This document shows, piece by piece, positions 24,101 to 36,561 of a DNA stretch of 64,000 nucleotides. Made by a program: the position numbers and the translations under genes. The stretch lies in assembly GCA_037074765.1 (NCBI GenBank), contig JBAMDO010000115.1:62001-126000 (forward strand). Reading direction: 5' to 3'. The stretch is from Mansonella perstans (lineage: Eukaryota > Nematoda > Chromadorea > Rhabditida > Onchocercidae). Numbering within the stretch: the stretch's first letter is position 1; each line of letters opens with the position of its first letter. Below the pieces are notes generated by a model. The model searched no databases. It saw only the letters and a program-made list of their open reading frames with translations, and had not been told where the DNA came from.

Positions 24101-25550
24101 TTCGTCCAACAAATGTATCCGCAAAATGTCACATCTCACCAGAATTTTCGAATACCATTTGGTAAGAAAATGTGAATCAAGAAAAAAGGAAAACTGTCTT
24201 AATAAGTTTTATACCAGCAGCAGGTATCCACGCTGGTGAAAATGAGCGGTTTTCTTGGCCTGCTCTCAACTGCAGTGGAATACTCGGACCACCAATCATG
24301 CCACCAGAAGCAATTGTTGCTCGATCCGCATGACTTAGTAAACTCATCGCTTTGCTCGAATTTATGTTGTGTTGCAGTCGCTATAATTCGCAGAAATATT
24401 CGTAGAAAAACTATATCCTAATCTTTCCGAAAAGTAATATCACTGTAATATTTTGGCGTTTGAAAATTAATGTTTCATCTACTTTTTTTACTAAATTGAC
24501 AGCAAGAATATACTGTTTCGGTATCAGAAAGCGGCATTAATACGATTGGTTTCTGAGCAGCAGGTACATAAAAAAGGCATTTGTTAAGACCATCTGGCGG
24601 ATGCACATCTTTGGAAAGAAGAGCAAGCAAATCCTCTCGGCCATAACGATTTTTTACGAAAATTGGATCCGCTATAGGATAATCGACTGTAGGCTAAAAA
24701 ATGATAAATGATATGATCAAAACCAGATCAAATTCCTGTTAAAACTTCAGTTGAAAAAATTAGGTGATGCGAAATTGGAAATTGAGTTTAAACTTAGCAA
24801 GGAACCTACAATATCCAATTTAATGACATGAATTACATAAACACACACAAAACATAATTACATAAATAAACATTTCCCAAAGGATCCAGCAATATTAATT
24901 ATTAAATTATTCATCTAATCGTTGATAAAACTTTCAGCTACCTAGAAGTAAAAGAACTAACTGAAAGTTTCTTCTTACTTATATCTCGTGGCTGCCCAAA
25001 ATTAAATTACCAGACTTTACGGGTTTGAACCCAGTTAATATTATCGATAACTTTTAAAAGCAGAAACAATAGTCAGCGCCATAAATCTTTTAAATGAGGA
25101 CCAACTGATACTTTTTGGAATCAAACTGGCCATTAAATGACATGAACAACTGCTTAATGAACATGAGCGATTTTAATTTTAATAAAATTTAGAAATTTAT
25201 GACACACATTTTCAGCAGCAAATAATGGTTCCGCACGACCACCGCTATTGTTTTCTCCTCCAGCCGATATCGGCACAGAAACGGGACGCATCCTGAAATA
25301 TAAAAAATGAGAAGGCTAAACTGCATAGTAGTAATATACTCATTTCACATAAACATTTTGTGTCGATAGTATACAGAGTAATTATATCTTTAAAAATTAT
25401 ATTTTTTCAATAGTTCGATGCAACAACTACTTTATGTGTATTTTATATGCATAAACTAAAAATGATGTTTGGATTGTACGGAAGAATGACTAACCATGAC
25501 GGATTGAAATTTAACTGGTTTGAATCAGCAGCAACGACCGTGGTAGACAT
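18144..25550 (-). CDS. gyf-1: GIGYF (GRB10-interacting GYF protein), 4EHP partner and translational repressor
   Basis: Twenty-two exons: 25550-25495, 25292-25208, 24693-24514, 24380-24215, 23994-23854, 23752-23404, 23336-23193, 22980-22845, 22600-22514, 22129-21995, 21837-21656, 21444-21375, 21210-21067, 20881-20735, 20606-20394, 20093-19952, 19857-19634, 19436-19300, 19206-19158, 18987-18841, 18634-18518, 18392-18144. All phases match; 1099 residues. The family's LNFxPxWMR opening is present, then a YxxxxL-phi motif (YGREDLL, 64-70) for binding 4EHP. RG/GFGRG segments follow. The GYF domain at about 449-553 has EWYYVDPKNAVQGPF and AWYKLGYF, the proline-ligand pocket. A Glu/Arg/Lys coiled coil covers about 560-745. 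The conserved tail ends RKKKGN...GFKG...NVGEIDT. GIGYF with 4EHP represses capped mRNAs in the cytoplasm. Symbol follows the C. elegans orthologue. Two acceptors (exons 5 and 12) are tandem and may give isoforms. Confidence 0.96.
21441..21450 (-). other. NAGNAG tandem acceptor of GIGYF exon 12
   Basis: The minus strand reads ACAGCAG before AAATAT. Both AGs keep the frame, and the choice adds or drops one serine at the exon 11/12 junction just after the GYF region. Confidence 0.6.
23994..24053 (-). repeat. 30-bp tandem duplication spanning the GIGYF exon 5 acceptor
   Basis: The block CCTATAAGCAACTGATTAAA... repeats with a 30-base period (starts 23994 and 24024), nearly identical. On the coding strand each copy ends GCTTATAG|G, so there are two identical acceptors 30 bases apart. 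Using the upstream one inserts ten in-frame codons without a stop (CIFFNQLLIG). Confidence 0.9.
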
Positions 25551-26659
25551 TTCAGAGTGTTGATTTTGGTATCAAAAGCAGTAGCAGAAAATCTGCAAAG
25601 TGATCTTTTACTTCAGATAAAACAGGTGACAATTTAATATCATTGCATAGCATGTGATATGTTTTTCCATAAATTTATCACAGATGGCGTGAATTTTTAT
25701 CATATCATAAGTGCACCAAAGCACAAATGATAAAATGGCCAAATTGTCCATGAACATCATCCCGCTCCTCATCGATAGTTCCTGCATTTATTGCTTTTCA
25801 TACCTACGTGAAAGAATTTCATCAAAATATTGCCCATTTTACAAATTATTTCCTTATTCCTCGAGTAGTGGTCACTAAGTGTAATGACATACATACAACA
25901 GGCACAACAGACAACACATATATCCATAGGATATACACACAACACATACATTAAGCATTTGGTATGTTGTAAAAGAGATGACTATAGGAATATATCATAG
26001 CTTAAACGAATATAGATTTATAGATTTAGATATTAGAAATAAAAGAAGCACAGTTTTCAATCTGTTTACACACTGAGATTTTGCAATTAAACTTTAGCTA
26101 ATAATTTCGTTAATCCACTTTTATAGTGAAATTATTGAATTCTGAACTTGATTAAAACTTTGAATGCTACAATCAAAATTGAAATTTATTTAAAGGGAAA
26201 AACAACACAGCAATCACTTTTCCACTGTGACATATAAATGTTAACGAGACATGCATCAAAAAACCTGTAATAGACGATTGATATCCTATATAATAAACAC
26301 TTCCAAAATCAGCAAATGAATATCTAGCAAAATGCTATCACCAATATTAACATCGTTACCACACTTCACAATTACACTTTGTGCAAACGAGTTTTTGACA
26401 GATTCTTCAATTTTTCAATTGAACAAGCTTTTTTTTCAATTTCAATACAAAAAATAATTCAATTGTTTTTTTTTGATTCTAAGATCTATTCCACAAATTC
26501 AATAAATTATTATAAAGAAATTTTAATAGAATGTTATCTAAAAATTACTATAGTTTTAATTATGAGAATATTTTTTTATATGTTAATGCCTTATCATTAT
26601 GATATATTAACAATTAAATTTTAAATATTCCAAAATTTATTACAATTCTGATTATAAAG

Positions 26660-26880
26660 AATATCTTAAATGTCTAACAATCTTATCAAATGTAATATCT
26701 TAACAATTAAATCTTTAATAACAGTAATATTTAAAATTCTTATCAATATAATATCTTAATAATTAAATCATTAATAATAGTAATATTTAAGATTCATTCT
26801 TATCAATATGATATTTTAACAATTAAATTTTTAATATTAGTAATATTTAAGATTTAAAAGTTAAACTTTAACATTTAACT
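26660..26880. repeat. About 65-bp imperfect tandem repeat, three units
   Basis: Units contain ATCTTAACAATTAAATCTTT then a TAATAGTAATATTTAA block and CTTATCAATAT. Three units are visible and decay outward. Confidence 0.8.
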
Positions 26881-27079
26881 TAACATAAATTTTAATAATA
26901 AATTTTTATTCAGTTTGCCCATTTTACCTTATACTATATATATATTAAATTATATAACAATTTGATACTTTTATAAATAATAACATTATTTCATCTAATA
27001 ATTCAATACATTTTACAACGCTTTCTTATAAATTTCATTAAAGAAAAGATCAATAAAAACGCCAAATGTTTAGCTTTAA

Positions 27080-27180
27080 CAATACAATCAGGTGACAACA
27101 ACGTAAACAATGCCAGCTTGCACCCACCCTGTTGCAACCAGCCTTTTACGTCTGCGTGTGTCAACAACAAACACCCTCAT
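27080..27180. promoter_or_regulatory. GC-richer block in the divergent promoter region
   Basis: About 100 bases with CACCCACCCTGTTGC and ACGTCTGCGTGTG words stand out from very AT-rich flanks. Its location between two divergent genes suggests a promoter or enhancer, but no specific factor site is identified. Confidence 0.3.
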
Positions 27181-27647
27181 TTTATCACTAGGTTATAAAA
27201 ATTTTGTGCTACGATGTGTATGACGAAATGATTGATGTATCCCAGTGAAATCACTTACAATGTTTTTTCATCTTTTTGATTTTCATTGAATAATTAATTT
27301 CAAATTAACTAATCATCAATATTTATATCTACGAATAATTAGATAAGATTTGAAATTAATAATTCCATATAAATTCATTAAATCTGGCTAATTTTTAGAT
27401 TTTTAGATTTTTTTTTTTTTTTTTAGATTTAAAATTTTTAATCCTAAATTTGATATAAAATCACAATTCAAATGTATGCCTTATATGATAATTTCATTTT
27501 ATCTTATGCAGATTTGAAGAAAAAGAAAATTGAAATTTTATTTCAGTTTTGGTGTTTCCAATAGTTGATATTTTTTAAATGAAGCAATCAGAAATTTAGC
27601 TAATTTAAATTATTTTGCTTTTCAAGATAATTTTTGTTCTTTTTTCC

Positions 27648-27657
27648 CTTATTTCAG
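27648..27657 (+). other. Probable trans-splice acceptor of mS22
   Basis: CTTATTTCAG lies 31 bases before the start codon with no obvious upstream exon, as expected for spliced-leader addition. It could instead end a 5' UTR intron. Confidence 0.45.
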
Positions 27658-27688
27658 ATTTAATTTATTCTTTTTTGCTGCTTCAAAT

Positions 27689-30388
27689 ATGGTTTTAACA
27701 AGAAATTTATGGAGATTATTGATGAGATTAGAAAATTCTAATCAAATGGCAATTCGGAAAAACTTCAATTCTGCGTGGATCAAGTGTACGAAGTAAGGCT
27801 ATATTGGTGGTACTTAATATAAATTGAAATTAATAAAAGGTCGATATTCGGATAATGTATTGTTTATTCGGATAAGTTCACTATTATGGTGCAAAAATTG
27901 ATGTATTCCACAAAAAAAAAGAAAACTTATTATCAATTATGAATAAGATTATTTAGTGCAAATAAATATTAATGTAATTTTTATATTAAATTTAGATAGA
28001 AATAGAGGTAGAGAGTTTGTTTTAAATGCAATTGTGATATTGTTTAGACAACAAGAAAAATAGTAGTTCTAGGGTGGAGGAATTTTTTACAGAAAAAACA
28101 ATGCATTTATGATCTTAAACATTTTTGGAAAAGTTCATGAAGGAATAGTATGTTTTATTTTCATATTCAAATCTTTTATATCATTTATTTGCTATATGAA
28201 ATGATATATAAAGAATGTGTTGCAGAATAATGGCTGAAGAACAGCAAACTAGTGGTAGTAACAACATTGATGTAGAACGTCTCTTTACAAGAAGTGATAT
28301 TCAGAGTTTATTAAAACGTCTTACGGGATTAAATCTTATGGAGAAATTATTCAGCAATCAACAAATCACTCAACCAAAGCGGGCACATTATGCTTTGATG
28401 ACGGATGAAGCTTACCAGAAAGTAATTTAAAGTTTAGGTTTTGGAATTTTTTAATGATGTATAAATGCTGTGATTTTTGCATTTAAATTATTCAGTTTGA
28501 TAAGAAGTCAATTAGCCGTAGTTTTGTGTTATAATAATTTCTCTGTTTTACAAATTTGAATTTAAATGTTTCATTTGTATTGCAAAATAATTTTCAGATT
28601 TCATTTGATTTTCAGTACTGAAATTATTTCAGACAGTGAAAAGTATGGAGGAAGTAGGGAGGAATTTTCTTCAGTTTGTACCAGTACTAGAACCATGTAA
28701 CAGTACGCCAGTTATTCTAGCCAATGACCCGGAAATTAGTGGATTTGATAACAGTAAATATGTCTTCACAGACATTTCGTTTGGCCTTGGAATTCAGGTT
28801 AAAGCATTCCTTTTTTCTTTTTTTTTTCAAATAGCATAATTTTTATCTATATGAAACTGATACGTGCTTTATTGCAGATACGTTCAGTTGTTGTACGTGA
28901 AACAGACGGTACGTTGAGGAGTGCTACATCGGAAGAACGAGGTCGAATGACGAGGGTTTACAAAGGTCACCCTTACCGACCCGTATATGAGCCACCAATA
29001 TTCAAAGATCCATACTTACAGGTTCACTGTTTGTAATTTTTGTTCACTGTTTGTAATTTTTTGGAATTATACTCAACATGATCAAGTTGTTCTGTAAAGG
29101 TGGAATATTTGTTTAGATGGCATTGGACAGGGATGATCACGAATATGTCCTTGATTGGGCTTGCCATTATTATCTGCCAAATGACCCTGTTTTTATCGAG
29201 GTTAGCATAAATCATCATTCAGATACTAATCAAGCCTATTACGGATACTGACTGCACAGTATGATAAATACTGCGTTATAAAACTTGGCAAGGATTTGAA
29301 GTTCTTCTAACTTTTGAATTCATATTCCTATATTTTTTAGTTGAAAGTGTAGGATTCTAAAAAGCTTTTTTCAATATTTTTTAAGTATTGTCGGATTGGA
29401 ATTAAGTGAAGAAATTATCCATAAAAAACATGAAAGTAAGTTCAGAGAAAGTCATATTTAACTTTTAGCGTAGTTTGAGTTCGTTTCATTGCTTTTTTTT
29501 TGTGGAACTGCAGAAACCTTTATGAAATTTCAGCTTTGTCATGTGATATTTGATCGCACATTAAACGAAAATAAATTTGCAAATTTGCATGCCACCAGAC
29601 ATTTTGGTCCTTTCGTCTTCTACCTCGTATTAAATAACAAGTTTGCATCTCTGCTGAATTATTATGCAGTCGAGAAAAGGCAAGTTTTTCTTTTTTTCAT
29701 TTTAAAACTTTCCTTTTTCGAGATTGTTAGATTGATTTGATTTCGTTCGGTTTTAGGGTTGAGGATGCCGCGAATTTAGTACGTCTAATTAAAGCGATTT
29801 TCCCAGATGAAATGTGGAGTTGTCAAATGAAGGATGCGGATGATTTGAAAGTATTGCAGGTATATATATATATATATGATTCATTTTTCCAAATACTTCA
29901 GTTTTCTCCTATATTTTGCTACAGCGGTTTCATCATGATTTTTATAGCAATTTGCGAAAGAAAATATGAATTATGAACCTGTTATATATGGTTTGATAAA
30001 GGCATCGGAAAATAAACAAGACGAAATTAACTCTGATAGAAATGAGCTCATGATGGGGACAAAAAGCGAAAAAAAGGTGAAATATTGGAATTTCCTTTTT
30101 ACTCACTTTTTTTCCTTAATTAATCTTCCAGAAAGTCATGAAATTCATTTGTTTAACTCCAGTTTTTGAATGTTAATGAACTTTCTTATATTTGAATTGT
30201 TATAGCATATTTCGACAATAGACAGGGAAAATTTTGCGAGTCCGGAAGGACCACTTGGTGAAACAGCTGAAACCTATGATGTACGTGTGGTACGAGGTTC
30301 GTTTGAAGCGGTTGAACAGATGCAAAAATTAGATGAAAAATCACATAAGAGTAAAAAGGGACGAAATAGAAAAGACAAAAGAAAGTAG
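27689..30388 (+). CDS. mrps-22: Mitochondrial small-subunit ribosomal protein mS22 (MRPS22)
   Basis: Nine exons: 27689-27792, 28226-28421, 28633-28797, 28878-29021, 29117-29200, 29534-29679, 29757-29859, 29948-30076, 30206-30388. Phases match; 417 residues against about 360 in human, the excess partly a Lys-rich tail. Family landmarks are YVFTDISFGLG, the following VVVRETDGTLRSAT in exons 3-4, and the DPxFxE block (NDPVFIE). The N-terminus is basic and suits a mitochondrial presequence. The protein is a structural part of the small mitoribosomal subunit. Intron 6 starts with GC (AAAAG|GCAAGT); the nearby GT would put a stop just after the junction, so a GC-AG intron is required. Intron 4 begins with a 20-bp tandem duplication of its donor. 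The symbol is by orthology. Confidence 0.88.
29022..29061 (+). repeat. 20-bp tandem duplication at the mS22 exon 4 donor
   Basis: GTTCACTGTTTGTAATTTTT occurs twice in immediate succession, the first copy starting with the donor GT at 29022. Only the first GT follows the exon-like CAG. Confidence 0.92.
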
Positions 30389-30450
30389 GACTTTACATTG
30401 AGAATTTCTACGTGTTTGAAGTTATTCATGCGGACAAAATATGTAATGCA

Positions 30451-30456
30451 AATAAA
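30451..30456 (+). terminator. Poly(A) signal of mS22
   Basis: AATAAA about 63 bases after the stop codon. Confidence 0.6.
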
Positions 30457-31527
30457 ATCGAAACTATACAATCAAAAATGTTCACAATTTATTATTACAA
30501 GTGTATATGTGGTATTTGTCGAGCATTTAGAGATAAACTTGTTTTACATTATTAAGAAATGCATACCTGAAGTACTTTTCTTTGTTATGTTACTACTATT
30601 TATCATCATTTTTAATTTACACAATAAACAAACAAGCAGCATGTATTGTACTTATGCTGCATAACAGCGTGACATATTTTACACACTTCTATCGAAGGTT
30701 ACCACTGCTGTCGACAAGGTAAAACTACGATCACAATCGCATATTAATGTCTTAATACTGTTAAAATAATAATCGAAAAGTAATCATGCATCCCTTATCT
30801 TTTCATACTATGTAGATTTAACCAGAAAGTAACTGCTTGATAATTTTTCAAATATTCTTTCAATAAGCTACGACAAAATTTCTGCTATTCCACCACAAAA
30901 ATTCATATAAACCAATTTCAACGAAAGAAAAAAAGCCATTTGTCTAGTCATTTGCTAATATAGGGTAGTGGCCAGATATGGATCATTAAACCAGTTGTAG
31001 ATTTTGATATTGCTATTTATTTTTAATTCTAGTTCATTTCTTTCATTAATTCATTTTTACCAATATAAACTATAAAGGTACAATACATGTCTCTTGTTGC
31101 ATATGTAAGAATAAAGTAGCAGTACTTTGCTACTTCATACTGAAATAGCCATTAAAATGAAATGTTAAAAGAATTAACTACTTCATTACCGCATAAGTTC
31201 ACGCACATAGTTACATCAGTGAAATTCATAACTCATCCAGAATAAATGCTGGCCACGAACTTCCTGATAATTCTATAATTAATAAATAGTTGAGAATGAA
31301 TCAACTGTTAGGTTGATAATATCATCTCTAATATTTGTAGAAAATTACAACATTTAAGCTACATTTTATTTTAGAAATTGATATCTTAATGAAGGACAAG
31401 ATTCTAGTTTAAGCATGGAAATTTTAACCTTGCAGACTTAACTGAGAAAGAATGAAGGAAAAAAAATAGAATATCAATTCAGTGGACGAATACTGAGTAT
31501 TGCTGATAATAATCTTATTTTGCTTTG

Positions 31528-32120
31528 CAGTGTAAAAGTGACTTTGGATGAATCGATAGGGTAATTTTTTCTAATCGTTCTAATTTAGGACAGATCGAAA
31601 CATTTTAATCGGTGGACGTAAAACTCGCGACTTCATTTGAAAATTTCAGTTATGGATAAGCCAGATTCAATTGCGCCACATTTTTCCACCTTCATAAGAA
31701 GTACCGTAATAATCTGATGAATTTAAAAAAAATTTTTTGAAAAAAGATTTAAATTTGATGCTTTTATACGATTATGCGAGGATGAAAAGTGAGCAATAAA
31801 ATGGTCCGGTTACAATCTGTATATAATAAAGATAAATGTCATATCAGAGTTTTTCAGATAAGCATGACTGCACTTATTCCGGATATACTGTGATGATGAT
31901 GAATCAAATGGAATATAGAAAACATAGGAGAAAGCACGGGAAACCATTTCGTTATCAGTGCAAACAACCCGGTTATGGGAAAGAATTCACTGCAAAATCA
32001 TTTTTTAAACACATGAAAGAAAAACATCAACCTAAAATTTAGTGCGGAAATTGTCGCCAAATATTCACACGTAGAGAAGAACTGAAAAGACAGAGCGTCA
32101 ATGTCGCGGATTACACAGTT
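31528..32120 (+). pseudogene. Decayed C2H2 zinc-finger array
   Basis: Several finger remnants in shifting frames: CKSDFG then FSNRSNLGQ (31528-31600), a HLHKKYRNN piece near 31690, and an open stretch 31836-32042 with RKHRRKHGKPF, a YGKEFTAKSFFKHMKEKH finger and then a TAG followed in frame by CGNCRQIFTRREELKR. Second cysteines are missing in two fingers, the last finger lost its histidines, and TAG replaces a codon between fingers. Linker (HGKPF) and finger spacing are typical of C2H2 proteins. The gene looks inactivated. A live gene read by unusual splicing is less likely. Confidence 0.6.
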
Positions 32121-32235
32121 AGTTTTGCAATTTTGCATTTGTCTACCTAAAATAGAATGATAATACTCTTCAAAACACCGAAAACATGATAAGCCAAGTT
32201 TTTCTTTGACACTTTTCTTAAGGTTTTTTTTTTCT

Positions 32236-32294
32236 ATAGTGCTAATGAAAGTTACACATTTAAAAATAGTGCTAATGAAAGTTACACATTTAAA
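32236..32294. repeat. 30-bp tandem duplication
   Basis: ATAGTGCTAATGAAAGTTAC plus ACATTTAAA is repeated exactly with a 30-base period, just downstream of the thioesterase stop codon. Confidence 0.92.
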
Positions 32295-32378
32295 GAATTT
32301 AAATGAAATTATCAGGTTTTAAGCGTTACTTCATGTGTGTGTGTGTGAATTAATTCTAACTGGAATTAGTTTCACGTT

Positions 32379-35300
32379 TCAGGAAGAGCCTTTGATGATA
32401 GCTTGAGAAGCTGCAGTCATGAGCAAATCTCCCGTTATTGTCCATAAATGATGCTGAATAAATGCTCGGCCACATTCTGGAAATTCAATTTTCAAACATT
32501 GTAATCAATCAAAAGTAGAATTAATTAACGGAATTCATCCAACAAATACATTAACTGCAATGCAATAATTACTAGACAACGTTAACAACAGTACGCAGTA
32601 GTTGGTCAACGGTGCACGTACGTGATCGAAATAAATATTATCGATATGTTTTTTGCATGTATCTTTTCTTTCTCAAATTAAAATGACAATCTCACAGATG
32701 TAAGGAAGATCTAATTAAGATAATTTCAGCAATTTTAAAGTTTAGCAGAGATGCGAATCTTTGAGAAATAATAATTTCGTGATTAAGACCATGAGAAATC
32801 AATGGAAAACAAATGAAGAAACTAATGAAGTGATCACTTAACAGTTTGATAATTTATCTTTATGGTGAAGTAATCGTGATTAACAATGACAATTAGCGAC
32901 ATGGATTTTAAATCGTTTTCATTAATTATTGTTAAAAATTACAAAGACAAAGAATGTATTTTACTTGCAATAGAGAAGTGATTTTCGCACAGAAGCCATT
33001 CATTGATTTTGATATCATTACTATGGATCCATAAGCAAAAATCTAGCGTTTTCATTTCGGTAGGTGAGGAACCGTGGCTGAAAATGTTCAACAATTTTCG
33101 AAACTTTAAAAAAAAAAATTAAATTGATAATTTTGAAAATTTTAAACTATACTTTTCCATCAAATTGTCCATTCCTTTGCCTACTTTCGCAATTTGCAAA
33201 TTTTGTCAACAGATCAGTTTTCAATCCAAGATCTACGTAAGTAATTGTTCAATCAATCACATACATCAAGCAAATTAAACAAATTGAATTTTTTAATTTC
33301 AGAGATTTAATTATAAGATGCGATTCTTACAATTAATTAATATTTTGCCAAAATTTTAAAACCACACACAAACAATATTAATATAGCATATATCATTATC
33401 CTTAATTTGCAAAGTAAAATAAAGTAACGAATGACAAAATTAATTATAACAACCTAATGTGATATTGTAACAAAGTTGGTAAAAAAGTCGTTTCTGCAAG
33501 ATATGCTGCCAACAATTTGTGATCATTTGAATTTTTACCTGCAAATTTAATGAAAAGAAGAAACCAATACAGTAATTTTTAATTTAATTAAATCTAAATA
33601 AATTTTCTTAATATTTTACCGATTTTTTCTTTTGCTTTAGCCCAAATTTTAGTGTAAAATCCTTTCATTGTTGCCATTGAATCAACAGTACGAATCTTCA
33701 ATGTTAGTTAATGGAAAAATTGCAAGAAAATAAAATTCACGTACGCACGCAGTATGCGACGTACGCGAACCAATTTTCACTCAAAAAATAGACTGAAAAT
33801 ATAGTTTGTATTGTTTTTGTTTTGTGAATTTTTTGAAAAAATGAAAAGTGTAAAAACTTTGTAATTAGATGAAATGTGCAATTAATTTTTAAGCGCACGA
33901 ATATGAAATTTGATATTTAGTATTTATTTATAATATCGATGAAAAATTAATACTACTATCAAAATAATCAATATTATTAATATTGATGTCGAAATGTTTA
34001 ATATTATCACAATAACCCACGTCAAAGATATTGTTAATAGGATTCGACAATATAGCTTTAGCAAATTCCTGGATTTGAATTGATAACGGAAATATCGCTT
34101 TTTCGTCATTTTTTAACAGATTATCGATTGCTTCTGATAATGAATTACAAAAATTAGGCATTGGTGTGACTGGCATGTGACACTGATGTGATATCGATTC
34201 TTCACATTCCTATGAAAAACAACAATTTCCAGAAATTATGCAAAATCTATTCATTTATTCACAAGTAATGCCTGATAAAAATAGAATTAACATGGAGGAA
34301 GAATTATCATTTTTACTTATTTATCGTTAACAAAATAATCGAAATTCGAAAGGTCAGCGTTCAATAAGACCTTTATGAAGCAAAAAAAGAGGAAAATCAG
34401 GCTATTATATATTCATAAATAAAAAAAATTAAGGCAAATATCGGGACTGAAATCAATACATATAAAATAATGCTTAAAGAAAACCTCATGAAATGAAACT
34501 TGCATTTTCATCGCCAATCGACCATCTTGTAATGCTTGAACTTCCCGGATACATAGATCACCACCCGTATGAATGTCTTCTATCTGATACACAAACACTG
34601 AAGGCTTAGCTACTGAAATTAAATTAGATTTACAAATATGATTGATTGTTTTTTTTTGAAAAGTTTTTTTATTTTGTTTCCTTTAAAAATTATTTGTTAA
34701 ATCTTGTAAATTAATTAAAAGAAAAAGTTAAAAAGGAATTTCCAAATCAAATGTTAGTAAGCATAACGCTTAATTTTCTTGTTGATGATTACATTTGCAA
34801 GCAAATTTCCGAACAAAATTTTTTTCGGAAAAAAGTGAAAAAGAGCTCAAAATTAGAATTTTCAATGATTTTCAAATGTTTTTCTATTTCAGTTAAAACT
34901 ATTGATTGGCCAATTTTGTTTCAAAAAAAGAAAATCATTTGAAGTATTGGCTACTTACTGAGGTTACAGAAATGTGCTTGGCAACTGTTTAAAGTCATTT
35001 TTTGTGCGACATTTTTGATCGCAGCTGCCATTGCTCGTGATAAAATTAATCCATTAGGAATGATTGATTTTGCTGATTCACATCTTAAAAATTTTAATTA
35101 TTTTATAAAAATCACATGTTTTCATCATCATATTTTTAAACTGCACGATAAAAATTGGAAACGAAATAATCATAAAAAAAAGGTGAAATAATTAATTAAT
35201 TTAATTATTAAATCATGTGACTGCAAAATTAATTCAAGTATTAAATTATGAAAGCGATAGATTTTAAAATTTGAGACTTGCAAAAAACCTTAGCTACTTT

Positions 35301-35455
35301 TAAGAAAACATTAAGATAATTCACCAATAAGTTTCACTATTATGAAAACATCTAAAATTTTTCAATAAAAAAAAATTTTCAATTAATGAATAACCTGTAA
35401 CTATTGGCACTCGCCTCTTCCAGATTAAACAAATTCTTGACATCCACTAAATTGC
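32379..35455 (-). CDS. ACOT8/TesB-type acyl-CoA thioesterase, first exon not found
   Basis: Exons: 35455-35395, 35083-34959, 34612-34485, 34209-34021, 33695-33620, 33538-33454, 33077-32965, 32476-32379. Phases match; 290 visible residues, so about 25-30 N-terminal residues lie in an unlocated upstream exon ending one base into a codon. Two hot-dog halves are present: exons 1-3 ([12 protein letters not shown], then [20 protein letters not shown]) and exons 5-8 ([49 protein letters not shown]...ASQAIIKG). These enzymes hydrolyse fatty acyl-CoA to free acid and CoA. By eye alignment with TesB, the catalytic Thr and Gln are kept, while the Asp of the YxSD motif is Glu (YLAE). The protein ends KGSS, without a peroxisomal SKL signal. 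Either a diverged nematode paralogue or a cytosolic/mitochondrial form. Confidence 0.88.
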
Positions 35456-36510
35456 CTGTAAACAATTTGGCATTTTACAGCAGTAGATGTCTAAGGTGCA
35501 TATAACGATGAAATGCTATAAAGGAAGTAGGAAATTAAAAAGCATTTAGTTACACAGCAATGGTCACTTTAAATTTAGCAATTTAAATTTAAGTCATTTT
35601 TTAGAATTTGCAGACTGAGAAAACCATCAGTCGGAATTTGTATCTTTTCTGTTTACTTTTTAAATTATGAAATTGCTTATTGAGAAAATAAATATGTAAA
35701 AAGTATGGGTCTTTTTCCTTTTACAAAAATTCGTCTTCTCGTTATTTACTTGAATACTTGATAACGTCGTATTTCATCAATAGTTCGTTGTATTTAAATT
35801 ATTTTATAATAAAAATGTAAATTTGATTGTGATTCCTTTAATATCAAAAACCTTTTTGCATATGATAAGAATTAAAAAAATGTGAAGAGAAAATGTGTTG
35901 AGACGGAGAAAATAATAGAATCAATTGATGATTATTAATTAGCAGGATTTAATTGACAAAGTTGTAATGCATAAAGACTTCGTCATTTATTTCAGCAGTC
36001 ATCAAGTTAGAATTATTTTTCAATTAAAAAAGCAAATAGCAATTAGAATATGAGATTTTATACAGTTATCAAAAGTGCTTAAATAATATCGATTAAATGA
36101 TAAGTCTAATTGTATGCACTGGTAAATGCTAAGCGGCTTAATATGCTTGCAATTATTGCATGCCCAATTTTAATTAATTTTGAACAATGTTTCGCTTGTT
36201 CTCTTCTCGAAGAGCACAGTTTATTTTTAACAGTAATGTGACAAGAAATGTTGAATTAAACCATTGCATTGAATGATGACAGTCTCGGATATGAAGATGT
36301 AAATATCACATTTGAAGAGTGAAGTAAAGCAAACAACCGTACAAAGTTAGTTGTTTCGTTAAAATTTAATTTTTATGGTTCAAACGGAGGAAGTGTAGTA
36401 TGCGCTGAAGAAAGAATAAATTTTGTCAATTGAAACTTTCTTTAAAAAAAAGAAAAACTAACTACTAATTAAAGAGTAACCTCAAAATAGTTTTGAAAAA
36501 TTGTAATCCT

Positions 36511-36561
36511 TTTGAAAATGTCAAGAATTTTGATCCGTTTGAAAATGTCAAGAATTTTGAT
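36511..36561. repeat. 27-bp tandem duplication
   Basis: TTTGAAAATGTCAAGAATTT plus TGAT occurs at 36511-36534 and 36538-36561, identical. Confidence 0.9.

Larger units (their letters stand above)
25551..27640. other. Divergent intergenic region between GIGYF and mS22
   Basis: Contains a tandem repeat at 26660-26880, a relatively GC-rich block at about 27080-27180 and otherwise AT-rich DNA. No coding exons were recognised. It must hold the promoters of both flanking genes. Confidence 0.5.

Noticed and set aside
25018..25034. GGTTTGAACCC word resembling a tRNA B box
   Set aside because: No A box, anticodon arm or acceptor stem could be drawn around it on either strand.
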